In this document: positions 1-7,277 of the stretch, one piece after another
How positions within the stretch are numbered: position 1 is the first letter of the stretch
Layout: each line of letters starts with the position of its first letter
From: UBA4971 sp029551185
Lineage (GTDB): Bacteria > Bacillota > SHA-98 > UBA4971
Assembly: GCA_035593725.1 (NCBI GenBank)
Contig: DAOSZN010000002.1
Coordinates: forward strand, 62,001 to 126,000
Reading direction: 5' to 3'
Length of the DNA: 64,000 nucleotides
The notes under the pieces: model-generated
The model's input: only the letters and a program-made list of their open reading frames with translations
Database searches by the model: none
Told to the model about the DNA's origin: nothing
Made by a program: the position numbers and the translations under genes

Positions 1-342
1 GGTATCTCCTATTATTCTCGGTGAAATCATTAAGGCTTTCAGCAGGTAATATAGAGTCATGTTGCCTATCTATGATAATTCTATTGGGTCTCCTAATCTA
101 AGTGGTTGCTTACCGGTTTGAGAAGAGGCGTAACAGCAAAGACGCGGGCGGCAGCTAAAAATGCTTGCATTTAGCGCTACGTCCGAGTAAAATAAAGTCA
201 GCCACACTTGTTCAGGTTTAGATTGTACACTCTGGGCTGGCCGCGGGCTATAGGCACGTAAACAGAAGATAAAAGTGCCGTGGGTGCGACAGGTTTTCTG
301 AGCAAGCAGGCAATTACCACCAAAGTGAGGAGATCATCTTAC
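1..342. other. Gene-free leading stretch
   Basis: I see no convincing coding region here before the zinc-ribbon gene. It holds an imperfect AT-rich hairpin at about 154-178 and an overlapping sigma-A-like promoter candidate, listed separately. No riboswitch or tRNA fold was recognised. The gene to the left lies outside the window. Confidence 0.4.
165..193 (+). promoter_or_regulatory. Candidate sigma-A promoter for the zinc-ribbon gene
   Basis: TTGCAT (165-170) and TAAAAT (188-193) are separated by 17 bp, close to the sigma-A consensus. Transcription would start near 200 and leave a leader of about 140 nt before the start codon at 343. Pattern match only. Confidence 0.4.
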
Positions 343-636
343 ATGGAGTTCAAAGACAAGGTTCTGACGTGTCGCGACTGCGGTGCAGAGTTTGTGTTTA
401 CAGCCGGTGAGCAAGAGTTTTACGCTGAGAAGGGGTTCCAGCATGAGCCTGTTCGCTGCAGGGACTGCCGTATGGCCCGGAAACGTCAGCGCAACGATGG
501 CCCGAGGGAGATGTATCCAGTGATCTGTTCAGCTTGCGGAAAGGAAACAGAAGTACCTTTCAGGCCTCGCGAAGACAGACCTGTATACTGCAGGGAGTGT
601 TTTGAAGCCCAGAAATCGTCAGGCTGGGGCGCGTAA
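343..636 (+). CDS. Small zinc-ribbon protein
   Basis: A 97-residue basic protein with two pairs of CxxC knuckles: CRDC then CRDC in the first half, CSAC then CREC in the second. It resembles the probable zinc-binding domain family found as stand-alone small proteins in many Bacillota; those are of unknown function, some suspected to bind nucleic acid. The ATG at 343 is chosen because GAGGAG lies 10 nt upstream and the conserved part begins there; an upstream GTG at 280 would add an unrelated-looking extension. It is transcribed alone: a strong intrinsic terminator follows about 70 bp downstream. The family call is solid; the function is not known. Confidence 0.8.
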   Translation: MEFKDKVLTCRDCGAEFVFTAGEQEFYAEKGFQHEPVRCRDCRMARKRQRNDGPREMYPVICSACGKETEVPFRPREDRPVYCRECFEAQKSSGWGA

Positions 637-707
637 GTAGGGAAGTCACAACCAACTTGGTCATGCGATAGGCAGCGTCAGGCGCGGCATTTCCCGACGC
701 TAACAAC

Positions 708-740
708 AGCGCGGCACATAGCCGCGCTCTTCTTTTTTCT
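708..740 (+). terminator. Rho-independent terminator after the zinc-ribbon gene
   Basis: A perfect 8-bp GC-rich stem (708-715 with 721-728), a 5-nt loop and a T-rich tail (CTTCTTTTTTCT, 729-740). It isolates the zinc-ribbon gene from the hydrolase gene. Confidence 0.88.
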
Positions 741-897
741 CGAGTGGAGAAAGAGGACTTCCCCATTGAAATACTATTTTGTATAAGAGAAACCAATAAT
801 GATTAATAAGAGTGCTTTTTTTGGGGCAAAAATGGGAACTCCGGAGACGGTTCCATCGTCAAAACATAATAGAGGGACGTTAAACGGGGGTGAAAGG

Positions 898-2529
898 TTG
901 CGCACATCACTTAAGGGAAGCGGTATGCTTCGGCTGTCAGGTATCCTTTTGTTAGGTATTCTCCTATCAGTCATGTTCATCCCGTCTGCAAGCCTTGCAA
1001 GTTCGAATGGCACAACACCGGTAGACCCTGCTAAAGTCATACAGTTTTACTCATATGATAGAAGTCAACCCCTTCAGGCTAAAACTATCCTGAAAGCGGA
1101 AAACCAATGGTATCGTAGGTATGAGCTGACATATGAGAGCGAAGGCGATACTGTATACGCTGCGTATTTCGAGCCCAAAACGTCGGGGAAGGTGCCTTGT
1201 GCTATCGGGATCCACGGTATGTTTTCAGAGGATGAGGACCAGTTCTGGCACGTGGCAGACTTTGCTGCGAAACGCGGGTTTGCGGTTCTAATGCCAAGTT
1301 TACCATATCATCATAGACGTTCTAAAGGCATTCAGGTAATCTCAGGGCAGAAATTCGTAGTGGCGCCCCCTGTAGTAGTGCGTGACAATTTCAGGCGTGC
1401 GGTTGTCGATATGCGCCGAGCGTTGGATTGGCTGATGTCCAGGGATAATGTGGATCCAGAGCGAGTTTATATTACAGGCGCCAGCCTTGGCGGTATGGTC
1501 TCTATGTTGACTTATAAGGCTGATCCGAGACTGAAAGGCGGAGTTTTTCTGGTTGCAGGCGCAGGTTTTCGGGAAATACTTATTCACAGCGAAAACCCGG
1601 TGGTACGCAATTTCCGGCTCCTTTCAAAGATAGGAATTGCTGATATCCAAGATGCAGCAGAAACCCTGGCGCTGGTTGATCCTGCTGCCTTGCCTGACAT
1701 ATGGCCAAGGCCGGTCTTAATGCTAAACGGCACTTTGGATGTGATATTTCCAATTAATGAGGTGCTTCGGGCTGCACGGAGCTTTAGCGATGTGAGACTG
1801 ATTTGGGCGGAGAGCTCCCATTTTTATCCTGTTTCAGGCAGTCAATACCTCATTACCGATTTCGTAGCCCGATTAGCAGGTACGCCTCTTGAATTAAGCT
1901 TGCCGCAGGGAATGGCTGTAAGGGAGACTGTGCTTCCGCCTTTGCCGGGCGATTCCAGGTTATGGATTGATCTTGTGCTTTCTTCAAAAGGAGCGGATCA
2001 AATCCATAGTGCCTGTAGAGACGGGTGTTTTGGGATACATCTTGTAAACCGAGTGACTCCCACAGTAGTAGTTCCGGGTGAGATCTGGGAAATATACCGG
2101 GAGGAGCTGGAGAGCATTCCTGCTTCGATTTTTGTTGCAAGTTCGGTAGGTTCAGGAGATCTTGCCTTTGCGCTATCGTACATACGACTTTTGGATCGTA
2201 GTCACGCCGGGGTATATGTGCTTCAAGCACCTGATCCAAGATGCGGATGCACTCAGCTAACCGGACAAGGCAACGAAAGATGCTTTCCTGTCCGTGTTAC
2301 ATGGCTGAATCCTCTGAATGTTGAGATTGCCTGGTCTTTGAGCTTGCAGATGGTAAGGTCCGGCTTGGAACATGCGGATGTCCTGCCAAGTCTTGGTCTT
2401 GAGTGTGATAGTGTGGATGATGTCACAGGGTACTTTAATGATAGGATTAAGGTGTCTGATATCCCGCCTATACCATCTCTGGTCTATGATACTGCTACTG
2501 ATATAAGGTGGGCGGAACCTCCATTGTGA
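898..2529 (+). CDS. Secreted or membrane-anchored alpha/beta hydrolase with extra C-terminal domain
   Basis: A serine hydrolase of the alpha/beta fold. Counting from 898, the nucleophile elbow GASLGG places Ser at 196, with Asp281 (GTLDV) and His308 (SSHFY) completing a plausible triad. A hydrophobic stretch near residues 12-30 ending in ASLAS looks like a signal peptide, so it should act outside the membrane. Residues from about 340 onward form a separate region of some 200 residues with a cysteine cluster (CRDGC, then CGC and a later Cys) that I do not recognise. Start is uncertain: TTG 898 has GGGGGTG at good spacing and gives a normal signal peptide; ATG 925 (AAGGGA upstream) also works; ATG 799 would place about 40 residues before the signal sequence. 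Substrate unknown; ester or peptide-like compounds are possible. Confidence 0.75.
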   Translation: MRTSLKGSGMLRLSGILLLGILLSVMFIPSASLASSNGTTPVDPAKVIQFYSYDRSQPLQAKTILKAENQWYRRYELTYESEGDTVYAAYFEPKTSGKVPCAIGIHGMFSEDEDQFWHVADFAAKRGFAVLMPSLPYHHRRSKGIQVISGQKFVVAPPVVVRDNFRRAVVDMRRALDWLMSRDNVDPERVYITGASLGGMVSMLTYKADPRLKGGVFLVAGAGFREILIHSENPVVRNFRLLSKIGIADIQDAAETLALVDPAALPDIWPRPVLMLNGTLDVIFPINEVLRAARSFSDVRLIWAESSHFYPVSGSQYLITDFVARLAGTPLELSLPQGMAVRETVLPPLPGDSRLWIDLVLSSKGADQIHSACRDGCFGIHLVNRVTPTVVVPGEIWEIYREELESIPASIFVASSVGSGDLAFALSYIRLLDRSHAGVYVLQAPDPRCGCTQLTGQGNERCFPVRVTWLNPLNVEIAWSLSLQMVRSGLEHADVLPSLGLECDSVDDVTGYFNDRIKVSDIPPIPSLVYDTATDIRWAEPPL

Positions 2530-2543
2530 GAGGCGGCAGGATT

Positions 2544-2571
2544 TTGCTTTACTGTAAGGAAATATGATAAT
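2544..2571 (+). promoter_or_regulatory. Candidate sigma-A promoter for hpf
   Basis: TTGCTT (2544-2549), 16 bp, GATAAT (2566-2571), ending about 40 bp before the hpf start codon. Pattern match only. Confidence 0.45.
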
Positions 2572-2613
2572 AAGGAAGCCTAACCCTGATTTTCCCGAAA
2601 GGAGCTGGTAAGA

Positions 2614-3159
2614 ATGGAAGTCACCATGAAATCCAAGAACATCGAATTATCGAAGGCTTTTAGAGATTATGCTGAAAAGAAGGTGCTCAAGCTCCAGAGG
2701 TTTTTTGAAGGGGATTCAGTAAACGCTCAGGTAGTCGTCAGCGCTGAGAAAGGGCTTCAGATTGCTGAGGTCACGATTCAGGTAAACGGCCTTCTCTTGC
2801 GCGGCGAGGAGAAGACGGGCGATATGTATGCGTCAATTGACGGGGCAGTGGATAAGATTGAGCGACAGATCCGTAAGTATAAGACGAAAATCAACCGCAG
2901 GTTGCGTCAAACAGGCGCAAGAATCGTAGAAGCGGAGTTTTCTCCCGGTATTGCCGACTTAGAGGAACGCCATGAAGAAGCGCGTATTGTCAAAACGAAA
3001 CGATTTGCCATGAAGCCTATGTCGACTCAAGAGGCGGTAATGCAGATGGAGCTCCTTGGCCATGACTTCTTTGTTTTCTTCAACAGTGATACTGATGAGG
3101 TCAATGTGGTTTACCGTCGCAGGGACGGAAACTATGGCTTGATAGAGCCTGAGTTCTGA
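2614..3159 (+). CDS. hpf: Ribosome hibernation promoting factor, long form
   Basis: A 181-residue protein. The N-terminal S30AE/YfiA-like domain (about 1-95) has the typical opening with a folded beta-alpha-beta unit and the basic KTKINRRLRQ tail. The C-terminal domain (about 120-180) carries the long-form signature with KPM near 130 and GHDFFVFFN. In the family the N-domain occupies the A/P-site region of the 30S subunit and the C-domain dimerises, giving inactive 100S ribosomes in stationary phase or stress. ATG 2614 has GGAGCTGG upstream; ATG 2626 is an alternative start. In many Bacillota hpf is followed closely by secA and prfB; here about 13.5 kb separates them. Confidence 0.93.
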   Translation: MEVTMKSKNIELSKAFRDYAEKKVLKLQRFFEGDSVNAQVVVSAEKGLQIAEVTIQVNGLLLRGEEKTGDMYASIDGAVDKIERQIRKYKTKINRRLRQTGARIVEAEFSPGIADLEERHEEARIVKTKRFAMKPMSTQEAVMQMELLGHDFFVFFNSDTDEVNVVYRRRDGNYGLIEPEF

Positions 3160-3194
3160 GATTACAATAGAAGTTAAGAGTTGCCAAGTTCAAC

Positions 3195-3221
3195 AAGGGT
3201 TGCCGCATGTGGGCAACCCTT
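3195..3221 (+). terminator. Terminator-like hairpin after hpf
   Basis: A perfect 10-bp stem (3195-3204 with 3212-3221) with a 7-nt loop. The following sequence (TGATATATAG) is AT-rich but has no continuous T run, so termination may be partial. Confidence 0.5.
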
Positions 3222-3248
3222 TGATATATAGGGGGTTCAGAAAGCTCT

Positions 3249-4391
3249 ATGAATAAAGTGTCCATGGTTATCTTTGAAGGCGGAATACCGGAAAGCCATG
3301 CAGAAGAGTTGGTTACTGCTGTCAGAAAAGCGGTCGTCCTCGATAACCTGAAGAAGTTTTCGAAGGTGCCTGAACTCGACGGAATATTTCTCTATACGAC
3401 TTATGAAGATTTGGCTGTAGCTGCAGGGGATTACGGGGCTGAAAGTCAAGTTATACCCGCCCGGAAAGAGTTCCATTTCGGAGAAGCATTGGCAAGGGTC
3501 ATTAAAACCAGATCGCTGGAATCTGTCATCTATATGGGAGGGGCTTCAGGCGCCCTCATGGCGCCTTCTGAGATTAGCTTCCTTGCGGAAAGCCTTGCCA
3601 CATCACATGATCTTATGCTTGCCAACAACATATTCTCCAGTGATATTGTGGGATTCACCCCTGCTTCCGCATTGCTTGAAGTAGCAGGCTTGCCAATATC
3701 AGACAATTCCCTTGCCATGACTTTGTCCTTTCTCTGTCACAGAAAACTGCCTGAGACAGTAGGTTCGCTCTTTGACGTGGATACGCCGGCAGATGTTATG
3801 GTTTTGGGACTGCACCCGTCAATCGGTCCAAATGTGAAGGGTGTTCTTGGGAAGTTGGATTTGGAACCCGCAAACTCGCGTCTCAAAAAAGCCAGAGAGC
3901 AAATGGGCATTCCCCTTTCAGAAATCTGTGTCATCGGACGGGTAAGCCCCAGCGCTGTGCTATATGTTAACGAAAGGCTCCAATGCAGAATGAGGGTTTT
4001 CTCTGAAGAAAGAGGCATGAAAGCTTTAGGGCGGGAGGATGGCAACCGAGTGGTCTCACTATTGGGCTGTCTTGTAGAGGAGGTAGGATTTAGGGGTTTA
4101 GTCAAGGCCTTGGAAAAGGTGGCTGACGCTGTATTGATAGACACGAGGGTTCTTTTCCGTCATCTCCACTTGGAGCTGCCCGCAAAAGACAGGTTCAATT
4201 CAGATCTCTTGCGCCCGGATGCCATAGACGATCCGGTGGCTCGCCGGATTACGACTTATCTTCTGTCATCGGATGTTCCTATTGTTCCAGGTGGCCACTC
4301 GCTGGTGTCAGGAGGCCTAAGGGTCATTGTGGACTCATTGATTGGCGACGAAGGGCTCCGTAATAGTGGTCAGGGATGTTATTACACATAG
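3249..4391 (+). CDS. GT-A-fold nucleotidyltransferase-like protein of unknown function
   Basis: A 380-residue soluble protein. The first ~185 residues resemble MobA/CofC-type nucleotidyltransferases: a two-glycine MGGASGALM segment near 95-105 and the FDVDTPADVM motif near 175, which recalls the D(I/V)DTP(E/A)D motif following the CofC/MobA core. The usual N-terminal glycine-rich nucleotide loop is degenerate (begins VIFEGGIPES), so catalysis cannot be assumed. The remaining ~190 residues are an all-alpha-looking region that I do not recognise. There is a conserved-looking PGGHSLVSGG motif near the C-terminus. It follows the hpf hairpin and precedes the catabolic island in the same direction, with a long gap, so it may not belong to either unit. 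Confidence 0.6.
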   Translation: MNKVSMVIFEGGIPESHAEELVTAVRKAVVLDNLKKFSKVPELDGIFLYTTYEDLAVAAGDYGAESQVIPARKEFHFGEALARVIKTRSLESVIYMGGASGALMAPSEISFLAESLATSHDLMLANNIFSSDIVGFTPASALLEVAGLPISDNSLAMTLSFLCHRKLPETVGSLFDVDTPADVMVLGLHPSIGPNVKGVLGKLDLEPANSRLKKAREQMGIPLSEICVIGRVSPSAVLYVNERLQCRMRVFSEERGMKALGREDGNRVVSLLGCLVEEVGFRGLVKALEKVADAVLIDTRVLFRHLHLELPAKDRFNSDLLRPDAIDDPVARRITTYLLSSDVPIVPGGHSLVSGGLRVIVDSLIGDEGLRNSGQGCYYT

Positions 4392-4408
4392 CTGGCCTGC
4401 AGATTGAC

Positions 4409-4493
4409 GGTGCGCGTTTCAATATGCACCGCTATTGGTGTCATGTTGCAACACGCACCGTATGTTCCATGTCTTGGTGCGTTTCAAATTGCC
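4409..4493 (+). promoter_or_regulatory. Candidate activator-binding cluster upstream of the sigma-54 promoter
   Basis: Two direct near-repeats, 4409-4427 (GGTGCGCGTTTCAATATGC) and 4476-4491 (GGTGCGTTTCAAATTG), flank the perfect palindrome TGTTGCAACA (4444-4453). The block lies about 120-205 bp upstream of the -24 element, the normal distance for an enhancer-binding activator acting by DNA looping. The PrpR-like activator at the end of the cluster is the obvious candidate ligand. Confidence 0.42.
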
Positions 4494-4612
4494 TCATGTT
4501 ATCCGGGTAAGCCTCAGGATGTTTAATTTCATGCATATATCCTTTCGGTTTGTCACATTGGATATTGCCTGCTTAACTGGCTTTTCACGTCTCCGGATTT
4601 GCCATTGGGTGA

Positions 4613-4628
4613 TGGCATGATAATTGCA
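4613..4628 (+). promoter_or_regulatory. Sigma-54 (-24/-12) promoter of the catabolic operon
   Basis: TGGCATG (4613-4619), 4 bp, TTGCA (4624-4628) matches the RpoN consensus TGGCACG-N4-TTGCW with one change. Expected transcription start is near 4640, leaving a leader of about 107 nt. It is the best -24/-12 match I found in the window and it precedes a cluster that encodes a sigma-54 activator. Confidence 0.75.
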
Positions 4629-4646
4629 TTTAATAGATAGCGAAGA

Positions 4647-4742
4647 CGCAAGCGCACGACTTGCGGAGCACCAAGCATAGCCTTGGTTGATCCGGGGACA
4701 GAGAGGCAGGTGAAGCGCCAGGAGCAAGCAGGACCTCCTGGC
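4647..4742 (+). other. Structured leader: three successive hairpins before the kinase gene
   Basis: Three stems in the predicted transcript: CGCAAG/CTTGCG (4647-4652 with 4660-4665), CCAAG/CTTGG (4671-4675 with 4682-4686), and a perfect 8-bp GCCAGGAG/CTCCTGGC (4717-4724 with 4735-4742). The last ends 4 nt before the ATG and occludes AGGAG, the best ribosome-binding sequence available. Translational control or an RNA-stability role is possible. No known riboswitch family was recognised. Confidence 0.45.
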
Positions 4743-4746
4743 CGAA

Positions 4747-6102
4747 ATGTTGCAGGCATCGCAGAAACTGGCTGTTATTGCAGATGATCTAACAGGCGCG
4801 AATGATACAGGTGTGCAATTCAGCAAACATGGAATATCTACAATAGTGGTTTTTCAACTTGACGCGCTTGAATCCGCTGCGGAAAAAGCAGATGTTGTTG
4901 TAGTTAACACTGATAGCAGGCTTTGCGCGCCAAGGTCTGCATACTATTGGGTAAGACTTGCGGCAGAAGCTCTGAAGAAGATGGGCATATCAAGGATCTA
5001 CAAAAAGATTGACTCTGCCTTCAGAGGAAACATAGGCGCTGAACTGGATGGCGCTATGGATGCATTTGGTGCGCTTGCGTCTTTTGTTGTTCCTGCGTTC
5101 CCTGGCGCAGGCAGAGTGACAATCGGCGGTAGGCAATTCCTGGGTGACATACCTCTTGGTGAAAGTGAAGTAGCATGTGATATTCTGACGCCTGTTACTG
5201 AGTCACACATTCCTACTTTGTTAGCGCGTCAAACTACAAGGCGGATTTCGCACGTTCCGATAGAAACAGTGCGGCTGGGGTTTCCTGCGCTCCGAAATAC
5301 ATTCTCTGACATGATAGAGGACGGAGCTGAGATACTGGTTGTGGATGCAATCACAGACGACGACCTTGTGTGTATTGCGCAATCCATATGCGCTCTTGAC
5401 TGTCTTACAATAATGGCCGGATCAGCGGGATTGGCCAGTAAGATACCGCAAATACTTGGAATCACCGAGCGTGATGTGCATTGGGAGGCTGATGAGCAAA
5501 ATTCTGGTGTGATGACAGTGGTTGGCTCTATCAGTCCGACAGTGAAGGAACAGGTTGACTATGCTGTCCACACTCTTGGACTGCATAACATAGTTCTTGA
5601 TCCCAATGAGATGCTCTCGGACTTTGATTTAGCCGAAGCTGAGACAAAGAAGATCGTGAATGAGGCTGCACGGCACCTGGGTTCAGGCAGTGACATAATT
5701 ATCAGTCTCAGTTCTCTCCATTCTGATTGCGCTGTAACAACCTGCGCTGACACTATCTCATGTGCGCCTGATATCTCATCAGTCTCGTACCTGGAAGACA
5801 GTAGAAAGATAGCGCGATACCTGGGACATATCTGCAAAGCCACGCTGAATGTGTCTTCAGTTGCAGGCCTCGTGTTGACCGGGGGCGACACCGCGCTGGC
5901 AGTTTGCAAGTGCCTTGGGGCAGTCGGAGTAAGCCTTGTGGACGAAGTAGTTCCCGGGGTTCCCTTTGGTCATCTTGTAGGTGGCCCTCATTCCGGAATG
6001 ATGATCGTAACAAAGGCTGGGAGTTTTGGAAGAGAAGACACAATAGTGCGAAGCATTAACCATCTTCATCACGTGTTTGCTACAGGACAGACAATTAGAT
6101 AG
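4747..6102 (+). CDS. Four-carbon acid-sugar kinase (DUF1537 / OtnK-DtnK family)
   Basis: 451 residues, full family length. The N-terminal domain begins with IADDLTGANDTG (about 11-22), and carries KKIDSAFRGNIG near 92 and PAFPGAGR near 117. The C-terminal nucleotide-binding domain has LTGGDTA near 378 and PFGHLVGGP plus KAGSFG near 405-425. Known members phosphorylate D-threonate, D-erythronate or 3-oxotetronates at O4 using ATP. The pairing with a PdxA2 homologue downstream matches the characterised pathway in which the 4-phosphate is oxidised and decarboxylated to dihydroxyacetone phosphate. ATG 4747 is the only normal start after the in-frame stop at 4711; the ribosome-binding site lies in a hairpin. 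First gene behind the sigma-54 promoter. Exact substrate not determinable here. Confidence 0.85.
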   Translation: MLQASQKLAVIADDLTGANDTGVQFSKHGISTIVVFQLDALESAAEKADVVVVNTDSRLCAPRSAYYWVRLAAEALKKMGISRIYKKIDSAFRGNIGAELDGAMDAFGALASFVVPAFPGAGRVTIGGRQFLGDIPLGESEVACDILTPVTESHIPTLLARQTTRRISHVPIETVRLGFPALRNTFSDMIEDGAEILVVDAITDDDLVCIAQSICALDCLTIMAGSAGLASKIPQILGITERDVHWEADEQNSGVMTVVGSISPTVKEQVDYAVHTLGLHNIVLDPNEMLSDFDLAEAETKKIVNEAARHLGSGSDIIISLSSLHSDCAVTTCADTISCAPDISSVSYLEDSRKIARYLGHICKATLNVSSVAGLVLTGGDTALAVCKCLGAVGVSLVDEVVPGVPFGHLVGGPHSGMMIVTKAGSFGREDTIVRSINHLHHVFATGQTIR

Positions 6103-6161
6103 GCGTCTTTATCCTGACCTGTTATACGCGGTAGACGATGAAACAAGGGAGGCTGTAGTAT

Positions 6162-7271
6162 ATGAGTAGCGGCTGTATGAAGAGCAGTGATATCAAAGAC
6201 AGAGATTTAGGACGCTGGCGTCCGGTCATTGCTGTTACTATGGGAGATCCGGCTGGAATTGGGGCAGAGATAGCTGTGAAAGCCCTGGCTGATCCCAGGC
6301 TGTATGACATATGTAAACCGTTTGTCATCGGCGATCTCAAGATGATCAAGGATGCCTTGGGGTTCACCGGCATTAACGTTACGCAACGACGGATAACTAA
6401 GCCTAAGGAAGGCGTCTTCAGACCAGGGATAATCAACGTTGTTGACCTTGACAACATTGATATGGAGGAACACACTTATGGAAAGGTAAGCGCTGCTGCA
6501 GGCCGCGCTGCCTTTGATTATATTAGAACCGGAATTGAATTGGCTATGGCAGGCGAAGCCGATGCCGTGGTCACAGGACCTATACACAAGGAATCTTTAA
6601 ACCGGGCCGGATACAAGTATTCGGGCCACACTGAGATTTTCGCGGACCTGACCGGAACGAGAGACTATGCGATGATGCTGGTTGATCAAGGCATGCGCGT
6701 AGTCCACGTCACAACCCATGTCTCATTGCGAAAGGCATGTGACCTGATCAAAAGGGATCGGGTCCTTATTGTAATAAGGCTTGCCAATGACGCAGCGCTG
6801 AGGCTTGGAGTTGCCAACCCGCGAATAGGCGTGGCGGGTTTGAATCCACACTCGGGCGAAGAGGGGCTTTTCGGAACGGAAGAAATTGAGGAAATTCGCC
6901 CGGCTATTGAGGCAGCACGAGCAGAAGGAATAAACGCAGAAGGCCCTGTTCCGCCCGATACATTGTTCGCTAAGGCGCGGGGTGGGCAATACGATATAGT
7001 TGTTGCAATGTACCATGATCAGGGTCATATACCCCTAAAGACTGTCAGTTTTGCTCTTGATGAGAAGACCGGCAAATGGTTATCGGTCAGTGGTGTCAAC
7101 ACCACGCTGGGCCTGCCGATTATTCGTACATCAGTCGACCATGGAGTTGCTTTCGGCAAAGCCGGCAAAGGCACTGCTAACCCAGAGAGCCTGGTGCAGG
7201 CAATTCATATGGCTGTTCAGCTGGCCTATGGACGGAATCAGAGGCAGTGCCAAGATGAGGAAAGGAGATAG
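6162..7271 (+). CDS. pdxA2: PdxA2-type 4-phospho-acid dehydrogenase
   Basis: 369 residues, PdxA family. Opens with AVTMGDPAGIGAEI (about 25-38); metal-ligand candidates are His156 (SGHTEIF), His285 and His289 (MYHDQGH). It carries the phosphate-binding GLNPHSGE near 226. PdxA oxidises 4-phosphohydroxy-L-threonine in B6 synthesis, whereas PdxA2 members located next to DUF1537 kinases oxidise 4-phospho-D-threonate or -erythronate with NAD and release CO2, giving DHAP. The neighbour 60 bp upstream is such a kinase, so the catabolic role is favoured. ATG 6162 follows GGGAGG. The N-terminal extension of about 22 residues before the conserved core is somewhat longer than usual. A true B6 role is less likely since no other pdx gene is nearby. 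Confidence 0.85.
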   Translation: MSSGCMKSSDIKDRDLGRWRPVIAVTMGDPAGIGAEIAVKALADPRLYDICKPFVIGDLKMIKDALGFTGINVTQRRITKPKEGVFRPGIINVVDLDNIDMEEHTYGKVSAAAGRAAFDYIRTGIELAMAGEADAVVTGPIHKESLNRAGYKYSGHTEIFADLTGTRDYAMMLVDQGMRVVHVTTHVSLRKACDLIKRDRVLIVIRLANDAALRLGVANPRIGVAGLNPHSGEEGLFGTEEIEEIRPAIEAARAEGINAEGPVPPDTLFAKARGGQYDIVVAMYHDQGHIPLKTVSFALDEKTGKWLSVSGVNTTLGLPIIRTSVDHGVAFGKAGKGTANPESLVQAIHMAVQLAYGRNQRQCQDEERR

Positions 7272-7277
7272 CATAGA

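Larger units (their letters stand above)
4392..4746 (+). other. Regulatory intergenic region before the catabolic operon
   Basis: 355 bp with no credible gene. It contains, in order, two related GGTGCG-TTTCAA elements flanking a perfect 10-bp palindrome, a sigma-54-type -24/-12 element, and three consecutive hairpins running up to the kinase start codon. Each is listed separately. Confidence 0.6.

Noticed and set aside
1..280. Possible riboswitch (c-di-GMP type) in the first 280 bases
   Set aside because: Short GC-rich motifs superficially resembled one, but the required conserved core and pairing could not be drawn.
4435..4620. 61-codon frame upstream of the kinase gene
   Set aside because: It runs through the activator-site palindrome and into the sigma-54 promoter and has no ribosome-binding site.
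6162..7271. Vitamin B6 biosynthetic role for the PdxA homologue
   Set aside because: It is embedded between a DUF1537 kinase and transport genes and no other B6 synthesis gene is near; the catabolic PdxA2 role explains the context better.
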